DNA of 64,000 bases from CAXBCP01 sp047638395 (lineage in GTDB: Bacteria; Pseudomonadota; Alphaproteobacteria; MPNO01; UBA830). Shown piece by piece: positions 23,620-31,835 of the stretch (its first letter is position 1; every line of letters begins with the position of its first letter). The position numbers and the translations under genes were made by a program. The DNA lies in the NCBI GenBank assembly GCA_047638395.1, contig JBLIMV010000010.1:1-64000 (forward strand), in the 5' to 3' direction. The notes below the pieces were generated by a model. It was not told the origin of the DNA. It did no database searches and saw only the letters and a program-made list of their open reading frames with translations.

Positions 23620-25926
23620 ATGGGCGAATACGACGTCGGGCAACCGATACCGCGGACAGAAGATCCACGGCTGTTGACGGGTGGTGGCAGGTACTCAGAC
23701 GATTACACGCTCCCGCACCAACTGCGCGGTTACGTGCTGCGATCGCCGCATGCCCATGCCCGGATTGTGTCCATAGATAGCACGGCGGCGGCCGCCATGC
23801 CCGGGGTTACGGCTATCCTGACCGCGGAGGATTACCGCGCGGATGGCTATGGCGACCTGCGCTGCGGTTCCATGTGGAATGAAAACCAGTATCAGCCGCC
23901 GAACCCACCTTTGGCCCTTGGACACGCTCGCTTTGTCGGTGACGGCGTTGCCTTCGTGATTGCCGATACGGTGAACCAGGCGAAGGATGCCGCCGAATCA
24001 ATTGTTGTCGATTACGAGATCCTGCCGGCCCAGGTCGCGACCGCGACGGCGATGGATGACGGTGTGCCACGCGTGTGGGAACAACGCCCCGGTAACGAAT
24101 GCTTCTACGAACAGCGCGGATACCCGGAAGAAACCAAGGCAGCGTTCGAGAAAGCGGAAATCGTCGTCGAACGGACGTTCCGGATCACGCGCACGATCAC
24201 CAACACGATTGAGCCCCGCGCCTATATCGGTGACTACAATGCGACCGACCAGCGCTACACGCTTTATACCGGTTGCCACTATCCGCACAAAATCCGCGAA
24301 CAGATGGCGACCCAGATTTTCAATGTCGCCGAACATGATGTCCGCGTGATCGCGGGCGATATCGGCGGCAGTTTTGGCCTGCGCGGTAGCGTGTATCCGG
24401 AACAGGTCCTCGTGATGTGGGCATCCGAAAAGGTCGGGCGTCCGGTCAAATGGGTGGCCGAGCGATCAGAAGGGCATCTGTCCGATTTTCAGGGACGAGA
24501 CAATCATACGGTTGCCAAGCTGGCGATGGACAAGGACGGCAATTTTCTCGGGCTGCATGTTCGCACCCTTGCGGCCATCGGCGCCTATGTGTCGACCGGC
24601 GGGAATGGTCCGCCGATCAATAATCTCGGCACGCTGGCAGGCACGTATGTGACCCCGGCGATTCATGTGGAGGTATCGGGGGTGTTCACCAACACAACGC
24701 CGACATCGCCCTATCGCGGCGCGGGACGCCCCGAAGCGGCCTATGTGATCGAGACGCTGGTCGATGATGCTGCCAAGAAGTTGGGTCGCGATCCTGCGGA
24801 TCTGCGTCGCCAGAACACCATTTCGCCCGACGCTATGCCGTTCAAGACCGGGCTGGTGTTCACCTATGACTGCGGCGAGTTTGAAAAGAACCTCGATGAC
24901 GGCCTGCAAATGATCGACTATGCCGGATTTGCGGCACGTCAGGCCGAGGCGAAATCGCGTGGCAAGCTGCGCGGTATCGGCATGTCGAACACGATTGAGC
25001 GCGCCGGTGGGCCGTCGATCGAAGAGGCGACCATCCGGATCGACAAGACCGGCAATGTCATGGTGCTGGCCGGGACGATCGACCAGGGGCAGGGGCACGA
25101 TACGGTCTTCAAGCAGATCGTTTCCCAGGCGCTTGGCGTGTCGGTGGATCGCATTCGCGTGCGCGAAGGTGATACCGATCAGCAGGGCATCGGCGGCGGT
25201 ACCGGCGGGTCCCGTTCGGCGACCTGTGGCGGGTCAGCGATTTTTCAGGCAGCTGAGAAGGCGATTGCCAAGGCGAAACTGCTGGCCGCCTATCAACTTG
25301 AAGCCAGCGCTGATGATGTCGAATTCGCCGACGGCGTGTTCACCATTGCCGGCACCGACCGGTCGATCACGCTGGACGAGGTCGCGAAGTCATCCTACGT
25401 GCCGGGCAAACTGCCCGAAGGCGTCGATGGCGGCATCGACGAGCGATCCACGTTCTCACCCAAAACGGCGAACTTTCCCAACGGCACGCATGCCTGCGAG
25501 CTAGAGATCGATCCCGATACAGGCGAGATCGAGGTGACCGGATATGTCATCGTCGATGATGTCGGTACGGTGCTGAACCCGATGCTGCTCAAAGGCCAGA
25601 TTCACGGCGGCGTGGCGCAGGGCTACGGTCAGGCGGTACTCGAACGTGCGGTCTATGACGCGGACGGCCAGAACGTCGCCGCCTCGTTCATGGATTACGC
25701 CATGCCGCGCGCGGGTGATTTGTCTATGTTCGAGGTAAAATCCAACCCGGTGCCGACCAAGCAGAACCCGCTTGGCGTCAAAGGTGCCGGTGAAGCGGGC
25801 ACGGTGGGGGCATTGCCGGCGGTGATGAACGCGATAGAGAACGCCCTTAACGCGGCGGGTGTTCCGATGATCGAAATGCCTGCCTCACCGGAACGGGTTT
25901 GGCAGGCACTGCAAGCGGTTAAGTAG
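23620..25926 (+). CDS. Xanthine dehydrogenase / CO dehydrogenase-type molybdopterin-binding large subunit
   Basis: 768 aa from the ATG at 23620 (GAAGGA upstream). An N-terminal a/b hammerhead domain (GQPIPRTEDPRLLTGGGRYS; VLRSPHAHARI) precedes the molybdenum-binding domains. The active-site loop reads PYRGAGRPEAA, the form II type, not the AYRCSFR loop of true CO dehydrogenase. MPT-binding glycines lie in GGSFGLRGSV, with DQGQGHDTVFKQI and GGGTGGSRSATCGGSA. The catalytic Glu is in GVKGAGEAGTVGAL. These enzymes hydroxylate aldehydes, purines or N-heterocycles. The FAD and 2Fe-2S subunits normally adjacent are absent here. It is divergent from the hyu operon, so its substrate may feed that pathway. 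Confidence 0.92.
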   Translation: MGEYDVGQPIPRTEDPRLLTGGGRYSDDYTLPHQLRGYVLRSPHAHARIVSIDSTAAAAMPGVTAILTAEDYRADGYGDLRCGSMWNENQYQPPNPPLALGHARFVGDGVAFVIADTVNQAKDAAESIVVDYEILPAQVATATAMDDGVPRVWEQRPGNECFYEQRGYPEETKAAFEKAEIVVERTFRITRTITNTIEPRAYIGDYNATDQRYTLYTGCHYPHKIREQMATQIFNVAEHDVRVIAGDIGGSFGLRGSVYPEQVLVMWASEKVGRPVKWVAERSEGHLSDFQGRDNHTVAKLAMDKDGNFLGLHVRTLAAIGAYVSTGGNGPPINNLGTLAGTYVTPAIHVEVSGVFTNTTPTSPYRGAGRPEAAYVIETLVDDAAKKLGRDPADLRRQNTISPDAMPFKTGLVFTYDCGEFEKNLDDGLQMIDYAGFAARQAEAKSRGKLRGIGMSNTIERAGGPSIEEATIRIDKTGNVMVLAGTIDQGQGHDTVFKQIVSQALGVSVDRIRVREGDTDQQGIGGGTGGSRSATCGGSAIFQAAEKAIAKAKLLAAYQLEASADDVEFADGVFTIAGTDRSITLDEVAKSSYVPGKLPEGVDGGIDERSTFSPKTANFPNGTHACELEIDPDTGEIEVTGYVIVDDVGTVLNPMLLKGQIHGGVAQGYGQAVLERAVYDADGQNVAASFMDYAMPRAGDLSMFEVKSNPVPTKQNPLGVKGAGEAGTVGALPAVMNAIENALNAAGVPMIEMPASPERVWQALQAVK

Positions 25927-25934
25927 GATGATCG

Positions 25935-26753
25935 CTATGCTGTCTTCCGGTCGGCCTTCCGCCGGCGGGAAACGGCGATACCGCCCAGGCCCAGCATAAG
26001 AATGGCGAGGACGCCCGGTTCGGAGACAGCCGGTGCGTCCACCAGGGCAATCGACGTTGTGAAGTTGAAGTTCGAACCTGATGTCTGGCGCTCGGCGTGG
26101 AAGATAGACAGATCATATGTGTTGCCGATGCTTATCCCCAGCGCCGCAGCAGCGCTGTCCAGAGACACCGTATCGGACTCGGGGCCGTGAACGCCACCGA
26201 GGTCGATCGCAAGTTCGCCATTGATAAACACCCAAACGTCGTCGTCACCCGAAAACGAAAACGACTCTCCACCGACATAGGTGAACTCGGTATTGATCTC
26301 GGTTGTGAAGTGAAAGTTGGTCGAGTTGCCTTGATTGCCAAATCCCTGCCCGTTGATCGGGAAATAGGAAGCGTTGGAGTAGGCAAAAACCCCGGAACCC
26401 GGCGCTGTTTCGTTCGCGACCAGCGACGTCGTGAAGACGTGATCTGTGCTGTTGTACCACTGGTTGAAGTTCGCCGTGCCATTGGTGGTCGTTGACGAGG
26501 CGCCGGTTGCGCCCTTTAGGGCCTCATTATAGACGGGTTTGCCATCGGGTCCGAGTGCACTTAGGACGATGCCGGGCTCTAATGTCCCGACGCCCTGCTG
26601 AAAATCTGCATGTGCACTTGAGAAGTCCCGAATTGTCGCCGTCACCGTAATACTGGCGGCGGATGTGACCACAGGGGTTGCCAGCAAGGTTGTCGCGGCA
26701 ATGCTGCAGGCCAGTGCAGCTTTCATCAGGCTCTTTTTTCCGGAAAATGACAT
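25935..26753 (-). CDS. Fibro-slime domain protein with PEP-CTERM sorting signal
   Basis: 272 aa from the ATG at 26753 (GAGG upstream). A signal peptide (LMKAALACSIAATTLLATPV) precedes a fibro-slime/PA14-like domain (ITVTATIRDFSSAHADF; SFSFSGDDDVWVFINGELAI; DLGGVHGPES, with Asp-rich Ca-type loops). The C-terminal sorting signal is VSEPGVLAILMLGLGGIAVS followed by RRRK, a V-S-E-P variant of VPEP. In exosortase systems this tail is cut and the protein delivered to the extracellular polymer matrix. No exosortase gene is in the window. A sigma-54 promoter and two direct repeats lie upstream. Probably involved in the biofilm or floc surface. Confidence 0.9.
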   Translation of the reverse strand: MSFSGKKSLMKAALACSIAATTLLATPVVTSAASITVTATIRDFSSAHADFQQGVGTLEPGIVLSALGPDGKPVYNEALKGATGASSTTTNGTANFNQWYNSTDHVFTTSLVANETAPGSGVFAYSNASYFPINGQGFGNQGNSTNFHFTTEINTEFTYVGGESFSFSGDDDVWVFINGELAIDLGGVHGPESDTVSLDSAAAALGISIGNTYDLSIFHAERQTSGSNFNFTTSIALVDAPAVSEPGVLAILMLGLGGIAVSRRRKADRKTA

Positions 26754-26802
26754 GTCAAACCTCAAAACTATATTCAACAAATTTGGTCTTGTGGTTCAAT
26801 GA

Positions 26803-26818
26803 TGCAATTTGCGTGCCA
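26803..26818 (-). promoter_or_regulatory. Sigma-54 (RpoN) promoter of the PEP-CTERM gene
   Basis: The minus strand reads TGGCACGCAAATTGCA, an exact match to the RpoN -24/-12 consensus (TGGCACG-N4-TTGCA). The -12 end is about 50 bp before the start codon at 26753, leaving a leader of roughly 35-40 nt. PEP-CTERM genes in other bacteria are known to be driven by RpoN with the PrsK/PrsR two-component pair. Confidence 0.88.
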
Positions 26819-26881
26819 GATACAGAAATGTCTAAGAATCAAACGGTTACGTGCGGTGACCTGGTATGCCCCGGTCAAAGT

Positions 26882-26928
26882 TGTAAAAAATCCTGACACT
26901 TGTTGGGGGCTGTAAACAATTCCGACAC
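26882..26928 (-). promoter_or_regulatory. Two direct repeats, probable enhancer (PrsR-type) sites
   Basis: The 18-bp units tgtaaaaaatcctgacac (26882-26899) and tgtaaacaattccgacac (26911-26928) match at 15 of 18 positions and start 29 bp apart in the same orientation. On the minus strand they read GTGTC(A/G)G..TT.TTTACA and lie about 65-110 bp upstream of the sigma-54 promoter. That is where bacterial enhancer-binding proteins attach. The PrsR assignment is inference. Confidence 0.7.
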
Positions 26929-27018
26929 TAGCGAGGTTCTTCCATGTGTTTAGGGCGCTTTGGTCAGTCAGGACGCAGTACGTCGAACATCTGCGATGTC
27001 GGTCCACACGAGTTGCCC

Positions 27019-27786
27019 CTAATTCATCACCTCGCCGCCGTCGATGGTCATAATGTGACCGGTCAGGTAACTCGCGGCCGGTGACAACAGGAATGTAATG
27101 CCCGCCGCGACCTCATCCACCGTGCCGAGGCGGGCCATCGGGATAACCCCGGTCCGTCCGGCCATCTTTTCCGCAACTTCATTCTCATCCATGTCACCGC
27201 GCCATAACGGCGTGTCGATGGGGCCCGGCGCAACGGCGTTAATGCGTATGCTGAGCGGCGATTTTTCCCGCGCGAGCGCTTTGGTGTAGGACAGGATAGC
27301 GCCCTTGGCGGCGGAATAATGCGCCGTCAGCGACTGGCCCCGTATCGCGTGAATCGAGGTTACGTTGACCACAGCCCCCGCACCCCGGGCGACCATTCCG
27401 GGAATGACGCCGCGACAGACGGAGTGCATGCCGAATACATGGATGCGGAACATGTTCTCGAAATCAGCATCTGAAATATCTTCCATCGCCGCCCACCCGA
27501 ATATGCCGGCTGTATTGACGAGCTGATCGATGGGCCCAAGCGTAGAGTCCGCCTCGGCGATTGCCCGTGTGACAGACGCGGGATCGGTAACATCGAGTTT
27601 AATCGCCTGAGCGGTGCCGCCCGCCGTCACGATCCGGTCGCGGACATCGTCGGCCCGGTCAAAATCGTAATCGGCAATCGCCACAGAAACGCCATTCGAC
27701 GCCAGCCGTTCGGCAGTCGCTCCGCCGATACCGCCGCCGCCGCCGGTGACAAACGCCACCCCGCCTGTCGGATGATTAGGTGTCAT
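27019..27786 (-). CDS. SDR family oxidoreductase
   Basis: 255 aa classical short-chain dehydrogenase. Cofactor loop VTGGGGGIGGATAERL; an Asp-containing NAD-preferring stretch IADYDFDRADDV; LVNTAGIFGWA (variant of NNAG); catalytic Ser in NVTSIHAIRG and YSAAKGAILSYTKAL. PGPIDTPLWRGDMDE is the usual substrate-loop region. It stands alone on the minus strand downstream of the PEP-CTERM control region and is transcribed away from the reductase-like gene at 28 kb. Substrate unknown. Confidence 0.91.
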   Translation of the reverse strand: MTPNHPTGGVAFVTGGGGGIGGATAERLASNGVSVAIADYDFDRADDVRDRIVTAGGTAQAIKLDVTDPASVTRAIAEADSTLGPIDQLVNTAGIFGWAAMEDISDADFENMFRIHVFGMHSVCRGVIPGMVARGAGAVVNVTSIHAIRGQSLTAHYSAAKGAILSYTKALAREKSPLSIRINAVAPGPIDTPLWRGDMDENEVAEKMAGRTGVIPMARLGTVDEVAAGITFLLSPAASYLTGHIMTIDGGEVMN

Positions 27787-27978
27787 GACGTCCTCCCGCT
27801 AGGTGCCGTTTATGCCGCATCTTTGCACAAAAAAGCCGGCTGCCCCTATAGGACTGACCGGCCGCCCGAATGCGATAGGAGGGGAATGTCAGCTTACCGG
27901 TCCAGAGCGGATTCAATCCGGCAGCGAGTATGATGTCCGCTTCTGACCCCTAGCGGAGGCGCAGTGCGCTGATCCGAC

Positions 27979-28701
27979 TCACTTTTTGGTATCCATGATG
28001 ACCGGCATCCTGAACTTCCATGTACTCCATCGCTCTGTGTCGTCGATTAACTCAGTCATAAACTGAGCGACATTGGACCGCGTGGTTGGGCGGCCGGAAA
28101 AAACACCCGTCGTGGGGGATTCGCTGATCTCATATGAAGAGATCTCAGCGTCAATTAGCGCATCCGGACGAACACTGCACCACTCGGTGTGCCTATTCTG
28201 TTTTCCGACATTCTTGCGTAAGTGCTCAGCCGCCGTCTCATTGTCCCGGTGCGGAGGCACAGCGCAGCGCAGGAGGGTGAGGAGCAGTCGTTCAAACCAT
28301 GCTCTCTTTTCATCGAGATCGGCGTTCCGAACACCAACCGTGTTCATAAGAATGAATTTGGTGGGTTGGGAAGGGCTGTTCTGTTCGATTGCGTCACATA
28401 AACGTCGGGTCGTTTCTGTGCATAGCTTTCTCGGCTGCCCAAACATTCCACGGAAATCTAAGGTATGTCCCAAGCACGAGACGACTGCATCACAACCCTT
28501 GACGTGCTGTGCTAACCGCTCATCGGTCAAGTCGAGTACGCTCGCCTCTATGACCGTTGTGTTCGGGTTTTGAACAATCTCTGCGCCGAGTTTTCCAGGT
28601 GAGCGCACAATTACACGTACTTTATGACCCAGGGCTAATAACTGCTCGACGAGCGGCCGTCCTGTCTTGCCTGTTGCGCCGACTATCAAGGTGGTCGTCA
28701 A
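27979..28701 (-). CDS. NAD(P)-binding atypical SDR (NmrA/YwnB-like)
   Basis: 240 aa if started at the TTG at 28701, preceded by AAGGAG 7 bp upstream and giving the family-typical MTTTLIVGATGKTGRPLVEQ. An ATG at 28719 and a longer frame to 28746 lack ribosome sites. The nucleotide loop GATGKTG is followed by CDAVVSCLGHTLDFRG and the later SVRPDALID, as in NADPH-binding single-domain SDRs (biliverdin reductase B-like). Base composition is lower in GC than the surrounding genes, a hint of different origin. The 192-bp space after its stop contains a 6-bp-stem hairpin (tccgct/agcgga near 27940) and no gene. Confidence 0.8.
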   Translation of the reverse strand: MTTTLIVGATGKTGRPLVEQLLALGHKVRVIVRSPGKLGAEIVQNPNTTVIEASVLDLTDERLAQHVKGCDAVVSCLGHTLDFRGMFGQPRKLCTETTRRLCDAIEQNSPSQPTKFILMNTVGVRNADLDEKRAWFERLLLTLLRCAVPPHRDNETAAEHLRKNVGKQNRHTEWCSVRPDALIDAEISSYEISESPTTGVFSGRPTTRSNVAQFMTELIDDTERWSTWKFRMPVIMDTKK

Positions 28702-28789
28702 AGTAGTTCTCCTTGTCATCCGTTTTGTTGTCGGTTCGGCGGTCACTGGCCCTGAAAGCGGAATTGCAGGTGACCAGCTTAGGTTTTAC

Positions 28790-29707
28790 TCAGGGCGACA
28801 CATAGGCGAGGATCGGCGGCAGCGTCACGGCCGCAAGCACTGTCTGCACCGACAGGATCGCCGCCATCAGCGGTGCATTGCCGCTCATCTGTCGCGCAAG
28901 GATGTAGGACGAGGTCGATGCGGGCGCACCGGCAAACAGCACGACGATGGCCATGGGCACGCCGGTGACGCCGAAATACTGGCACGTGAATATCGCGATC
29001 ACGGGCATAACGGCGAGCTTGAGGACGACCGATGCGGTCATGGCGACCATCTGCCCTCGGTCCATCGCGAGGATCAGCCCGGCGCCGATACATAGCAGCG
29101 CCAGCGGAAGGGTGCCGCGTTCCAGGATCGACAGGGAGGCCATCAGCCAGTCCGGCAGCGGGATCGCCAGCGTATTGACCGCCCAGCCGATGGCGCAGCC
29201 GATGATGATCGGGTTCTGGATGATCTGCAGCGGCACGCGCTTCCAGTTCGGTTTGCCAGTGCCGGCATAGGCCGACATCAATGTGACCAGGGCGACGTTC
29301 ATGAACGGCATCATCACGGCCAGGCAATAGGCGCAGAGCGCGATGCTGACGTCGCCGTAGAGCGCGTCGCCGATGGCGAAACACAGATAGGCGTTGATCC
29401 GTGTGGCACCCTGAAGCATTGACGTAAAACTGGGCCCGTCGGTCCGGATCAACGGTTTGACCAGAAGTGACAGGACAAGCATGCAGGTGCCCATGGACAG
29501 CAGCGCGAAGGCCATGGGCCCGACCGGCATGGTCGAGAGGTCCGATTTCGTGATGCTGCCGATAATCAGCGCGGGCAGCAGAACGAAATAGACCAGCTTT
29601 TCGGCCGGTGCCCAGAAGCCGTCGCCCAGAAAACCGGTGCGTTTGAAGATGTAGCCGACGACGATTAGCAGAAAGATCGGCAGGATGGCGCCGGCGGTCG
29701 TGAGCAT
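28790..29707 (-). CDS. AEC (auxin efflux carrier) family transporter
   Basis: 305 aa integral inner-membrane protein, about ten hydrophobic helices (AGAILPIFLLIVVGYIFKRT; FVLLPALIIGSI; PLALLCIGAGLI; PMAIVVLFAGAPASTSSYIL). The pattern of N-terminal GYIFKR and C-terminal APASTSSYILARQM is characteristic of the bacterial AEC/malate permease-like family, which moves carboxylates by secondary transport. Substrate not determinable. It stands between the atypical SDR and the TauD-type dioxygenase on the same strand; gaps of 88 and 97 bp leave operon membership open. Confidence 0.9.
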   Translation of the reverse strand: MLTTAGAILPIFLLIVVGYIFKRTGFLGDGFWAPAEKLVYFVLLPALIIGSITKSDLSTMPVGPMAFALLSMGTCMLVLSLLVKPLIRTDGPSFTSMLQGATRINAYLCFAIGDALYGDVSIALCAYCLAVMMPFMNVALVTLMSAYAGTGKPNWKRVPLQIIQNPIIIGCAIGWAVNTLAIPLPDWLMASLSILERGTLPLALLCIGAGLILAMDRGQMVAMTASVVLKLAVMPVIAIFTCQYFGVTGVPMAIVVLFAGAPASTSSYILARQMSGNAPLMAAILSVQTVLAAVTLPPILAYVSP

Positions 29708-29804
29708 GGATGGCGGACTTTCAGGGCGGCGGGGATATCAGCCTTTGTTATCGCCCGGACAGCGCGAGGGCAAGGCCGGGTATGCCAATCAGGAAGCCAG
29801 AGCG

Positions 29805-30668
29805 CTACGCCGTCGCCTGGCCTTCAACTGTGGTCCGGTACAAATGCCGGATATCCGGGTATTCGTATCCGCCCGTGGCCCGGTGATTGACGCAGCGGTT
29901 GTCCCACATCACCACATCGCCATCGCCCCACTGGTGGCGATAGCGGAACTCGGTTTTGATCGAATGGGCGATCAGCTCGTCGAGCAGGGCATCGCCTTCG
30001 TCTTCCTCGATGCCGACGATCCCGATGGTAAAGCGGGGTGAACAATAGAGCGATTTGCGCCCCGTCACCGGGTGGGTGCGTACCAGGCGGTGTTCAACAT
30101 CCGGGATGGCCTTTTCCTGGCGTTTATAGAATTCAACGGCATCTTCGCGGGCACCGGATATCTGGACGCGCTTGTTCTTCAGCTTGCTGATCGAATGGCG
30201 GCCGCGCAGCGGCGCGATCTTTGCCTTTATGTCATCGGACAGCGCCTCATAGGCCGCGTATTGATTGCTGAAATCGGTGGCGCCGCCCTCGGACGGGTTC
30301 TTCAGCGAATACAGGATCGTGCAGTTCGCGGGGTGGGTTTTGAAACTGTGGTCGGTGTGCCAGGCATCGCCCGCATCGATCACGCCGATCTGGTTGCCGT
30401 CCGCATCCACGTCATTCGACAGCACCAGAATTTTCGGATGCGATTTAAGCGTGAATTTCAGATTGTCGTGCGGCTCGACCGTGCCGAACCGTTCGGAAAA
30501 ATCCACGAGCTTTCCGGGATCAAGGTTTTGGTCGCGGAAACACAGCATCTGGTGTTCGAGATACGCGTCATTGATGGCAGCGAACGTCTCGTCGTCCAGC
30601 GTATTCAGGTCGATGCCGATAATCTCGGCACCCATCGCATCGCTCAGTCTGTTGATTTGAATGGTCAT
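29805..30668 (-). CDS. TauD/TfdA-family Fe(II)/2-oxoglutarate dioxygenase
   Basis: 287 aa, normal length for the family. The iron triad is visible: His104 and Asp106 in DAWHTDHSF and the distal His in WDNRCVNHRATGGY. The 2-oxoglutarate-binding Arg is in IRHLYRTTVEG. TauD/TfdA enzymes hydroxylate taurine, 2,4-D, alkyl sulfates and similar acids, causing C-S or C-O cleavage; the actual substrate cannot be deduced. It begins 117 bp from the AEC transporter start and follows the Rieske oxygenase gene after 9 bp, so the two oxygenases are probably co-transcribed. Confidence 0.93.
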   Translation of the reverse strand: MTIQINRLSDAMGAEIIGIDLNTLDDETFAAINDAYLEHQMLCFRDQNLDPGKLVDFSERFGTVEPHDNLKFTLKSHPKILVLSNDVDADGNQIGVIDAGDAWHTDHSFKTHPANCTILYSLKNPSEGGATDFSNQYAAYEALSDDIKAKIAPLRGRHSISKLKNKRVQISGAREDAVEFYKRQEKAIPDVEHRLVRTHPVTGRKSLYCSPRFTIGIVGIEEDEGDALLDELIAHSIKTEFRYRHQWGDGDVVMWDNRCVNHRATGGYEYPDIRHLYRTTVEGQATA

Positions 30669-30677
30669 TTCCCGTTC

Positions 30678-31736
30678 TCAGGCGCGGCGGCGGTCGCCTG
30701 CGGTCTCCGCCTGTTCGGCGGCGATCAGGTCATCGAGCAATTTGCGGATCTGGTTGTTCGGCGCATCCACGTTCACGTCTATCTCCACCGCGTCGGGATT
30801 GCGCGACATGCTTGCCTGCTGGGCATTGAGAATGACCTGATCTTCTTCAAAGACCGCGGTGAACTGCGTGCGGTAGATTTCGTCCCATTCAGGGTCATCC
30901 ACTTTAAAGTGTCGTGCATGGGCATAAAAGTAATGGGTCGATGTATCCGTTTCCGGTGTTGGCAGGTTCATGACCTTCATCTCGACGCCGACGGCCTCGT
31001 CGACTTCACCGGGGGTGACACCGGCGCCGATCTGCACCGTGCCGGCATCATTCACAATATACCCCGGCAGTTCGGATGTTGTGATCAGCCATCGATCAAC
31101 ATTGCCTTCAAAGCCGCCTGCTTTTTTGTAGAACGGCGCGGGCGGGCGGTCCGGCACCAGGCGGGTCATTTTGACGCCGCGCTCGAACCGCTCGGTCTTC
31201 ACCGGGAATTCAACGATGGATTCGTTGCCGATGGACGATGCATGCACATAGGTCAGATGTGTGATGTCGAACAGGTTGTCGGAGATCAGCATGTAGTTCG
31301 CTTCGACCGGCATCGGTGTGCCACCGCGGCCGGGCGTGGTCTTCCAGGCAGGATCGTCGAGCCAGGTCCATTGCGGCAGAAGTGCCGGATCGGCCTTGGC
31401 CGGATCGCCCGGCCATATCCAAACCCAGCCCCAGCGCTGTATGACGGGATAGGAACGCACCTGTGCGCCCGGCGGGATTTTGGATTGTCCCGGTACCTTG
31501 ACGCAGGCGCCGGTGCCATCGAATTCCAGCCCGTGATATCCGCATTGCAGGTGGTTATCGACAACCTGGCCCATCGATAGCGGTAGCGCGCGATGACAGC
31601 AGCGGTCTTCGAGTGCCACGATACCGTCCGCGGTGCGATACAGCACGACCGCCTCGTTCAGGATCGTGCGGGCAAACGGCGCATCGCCGATCTCGGTTTC
31701 CCAGGCAGCGACGTACCACGCATTTTGCAGGAACAT
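30678..31736 (-). CDS. Rieske non-haem iron oxygenase, large subunit (VanA-like)
   Basis: 352 aa from the ATG at 31736 (GGAGGA upstream), giving the typical MFLQNAWYVAAWETEI start of vanillate demethylase/dicamba-type oxygenases. The Rieske 2Fe-2S cluster is bound by CCHRALPL and CGYHGLEF. The mononuclear iron site shows NLFDITHLTYVH, containing the bridging Asp and two His. These enzymes demethylate or hydroxylate aromatic acids and need a separate reductase, which is not adjacent. A TauD-type dioxygenase gene follows 9 bp later. Substrate unknown. Confidence 0.92.
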   Translation of the reverse strand: MFLQNAWYVAAWETEIGDAPFARTILNEAVVLYRTADGIVALEDRCCHRALPLSMGQVVDNHLQCGYHGLEFDGTGACVKVPGQSKIPPGAQVRSYPVIQRWGWVWIWPGDPAKADPALLPQWTWLDDPAWKTTPGRGGTPMPVEANYMLISDNLFDITHLTYVHASSIGNESIVEFPVKTERFERGVKMTRLVPDRPPAPFYKKAGGFEGNVDRWLITTSELPGYIVNDAGTVQIGAGVTPGEVDEAVGVEMKVMNLPTPETDTSTHYFYAHARHFKVDDPEWDEIYRTQFTAVFEEDQVILNAQQASMSRNPDAVEIDVNVDAPNNQIRKLLDDLIAAEQAETAGDRRRA

Positions 31737-31835
31737 TCTAGGTCCTCCCGTTTCGCCCATTTCACCACAATGCGGGGGGAGGGTGCAAAGTCATTCGGTA
31801 ACTAAGTATTTATTGCGATGATGTTCGGGAGGCCC

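Noticed and set aside
23620..25926. True aerobic CO dehydrogenase large subunit
   Set aside because: The active-site loop is PYRGAGR, not AYRCSFR, and the medium and small subunits are absent.
26881..26930. Repeats near 26.9 kb as ends of an insertion sequence
   Set aside because: They are direct, not inverted, no transposase is near, and their position relative to the sigma-54 promoter fits enhancer sites better.
30072..31580. 502-aa plus-strand ORF across the dioxygenase and Rieske genes
   Set aside because: It is antisense to two genes with complete catalytic motifs; length alone reflects GC-rich mirror frames.
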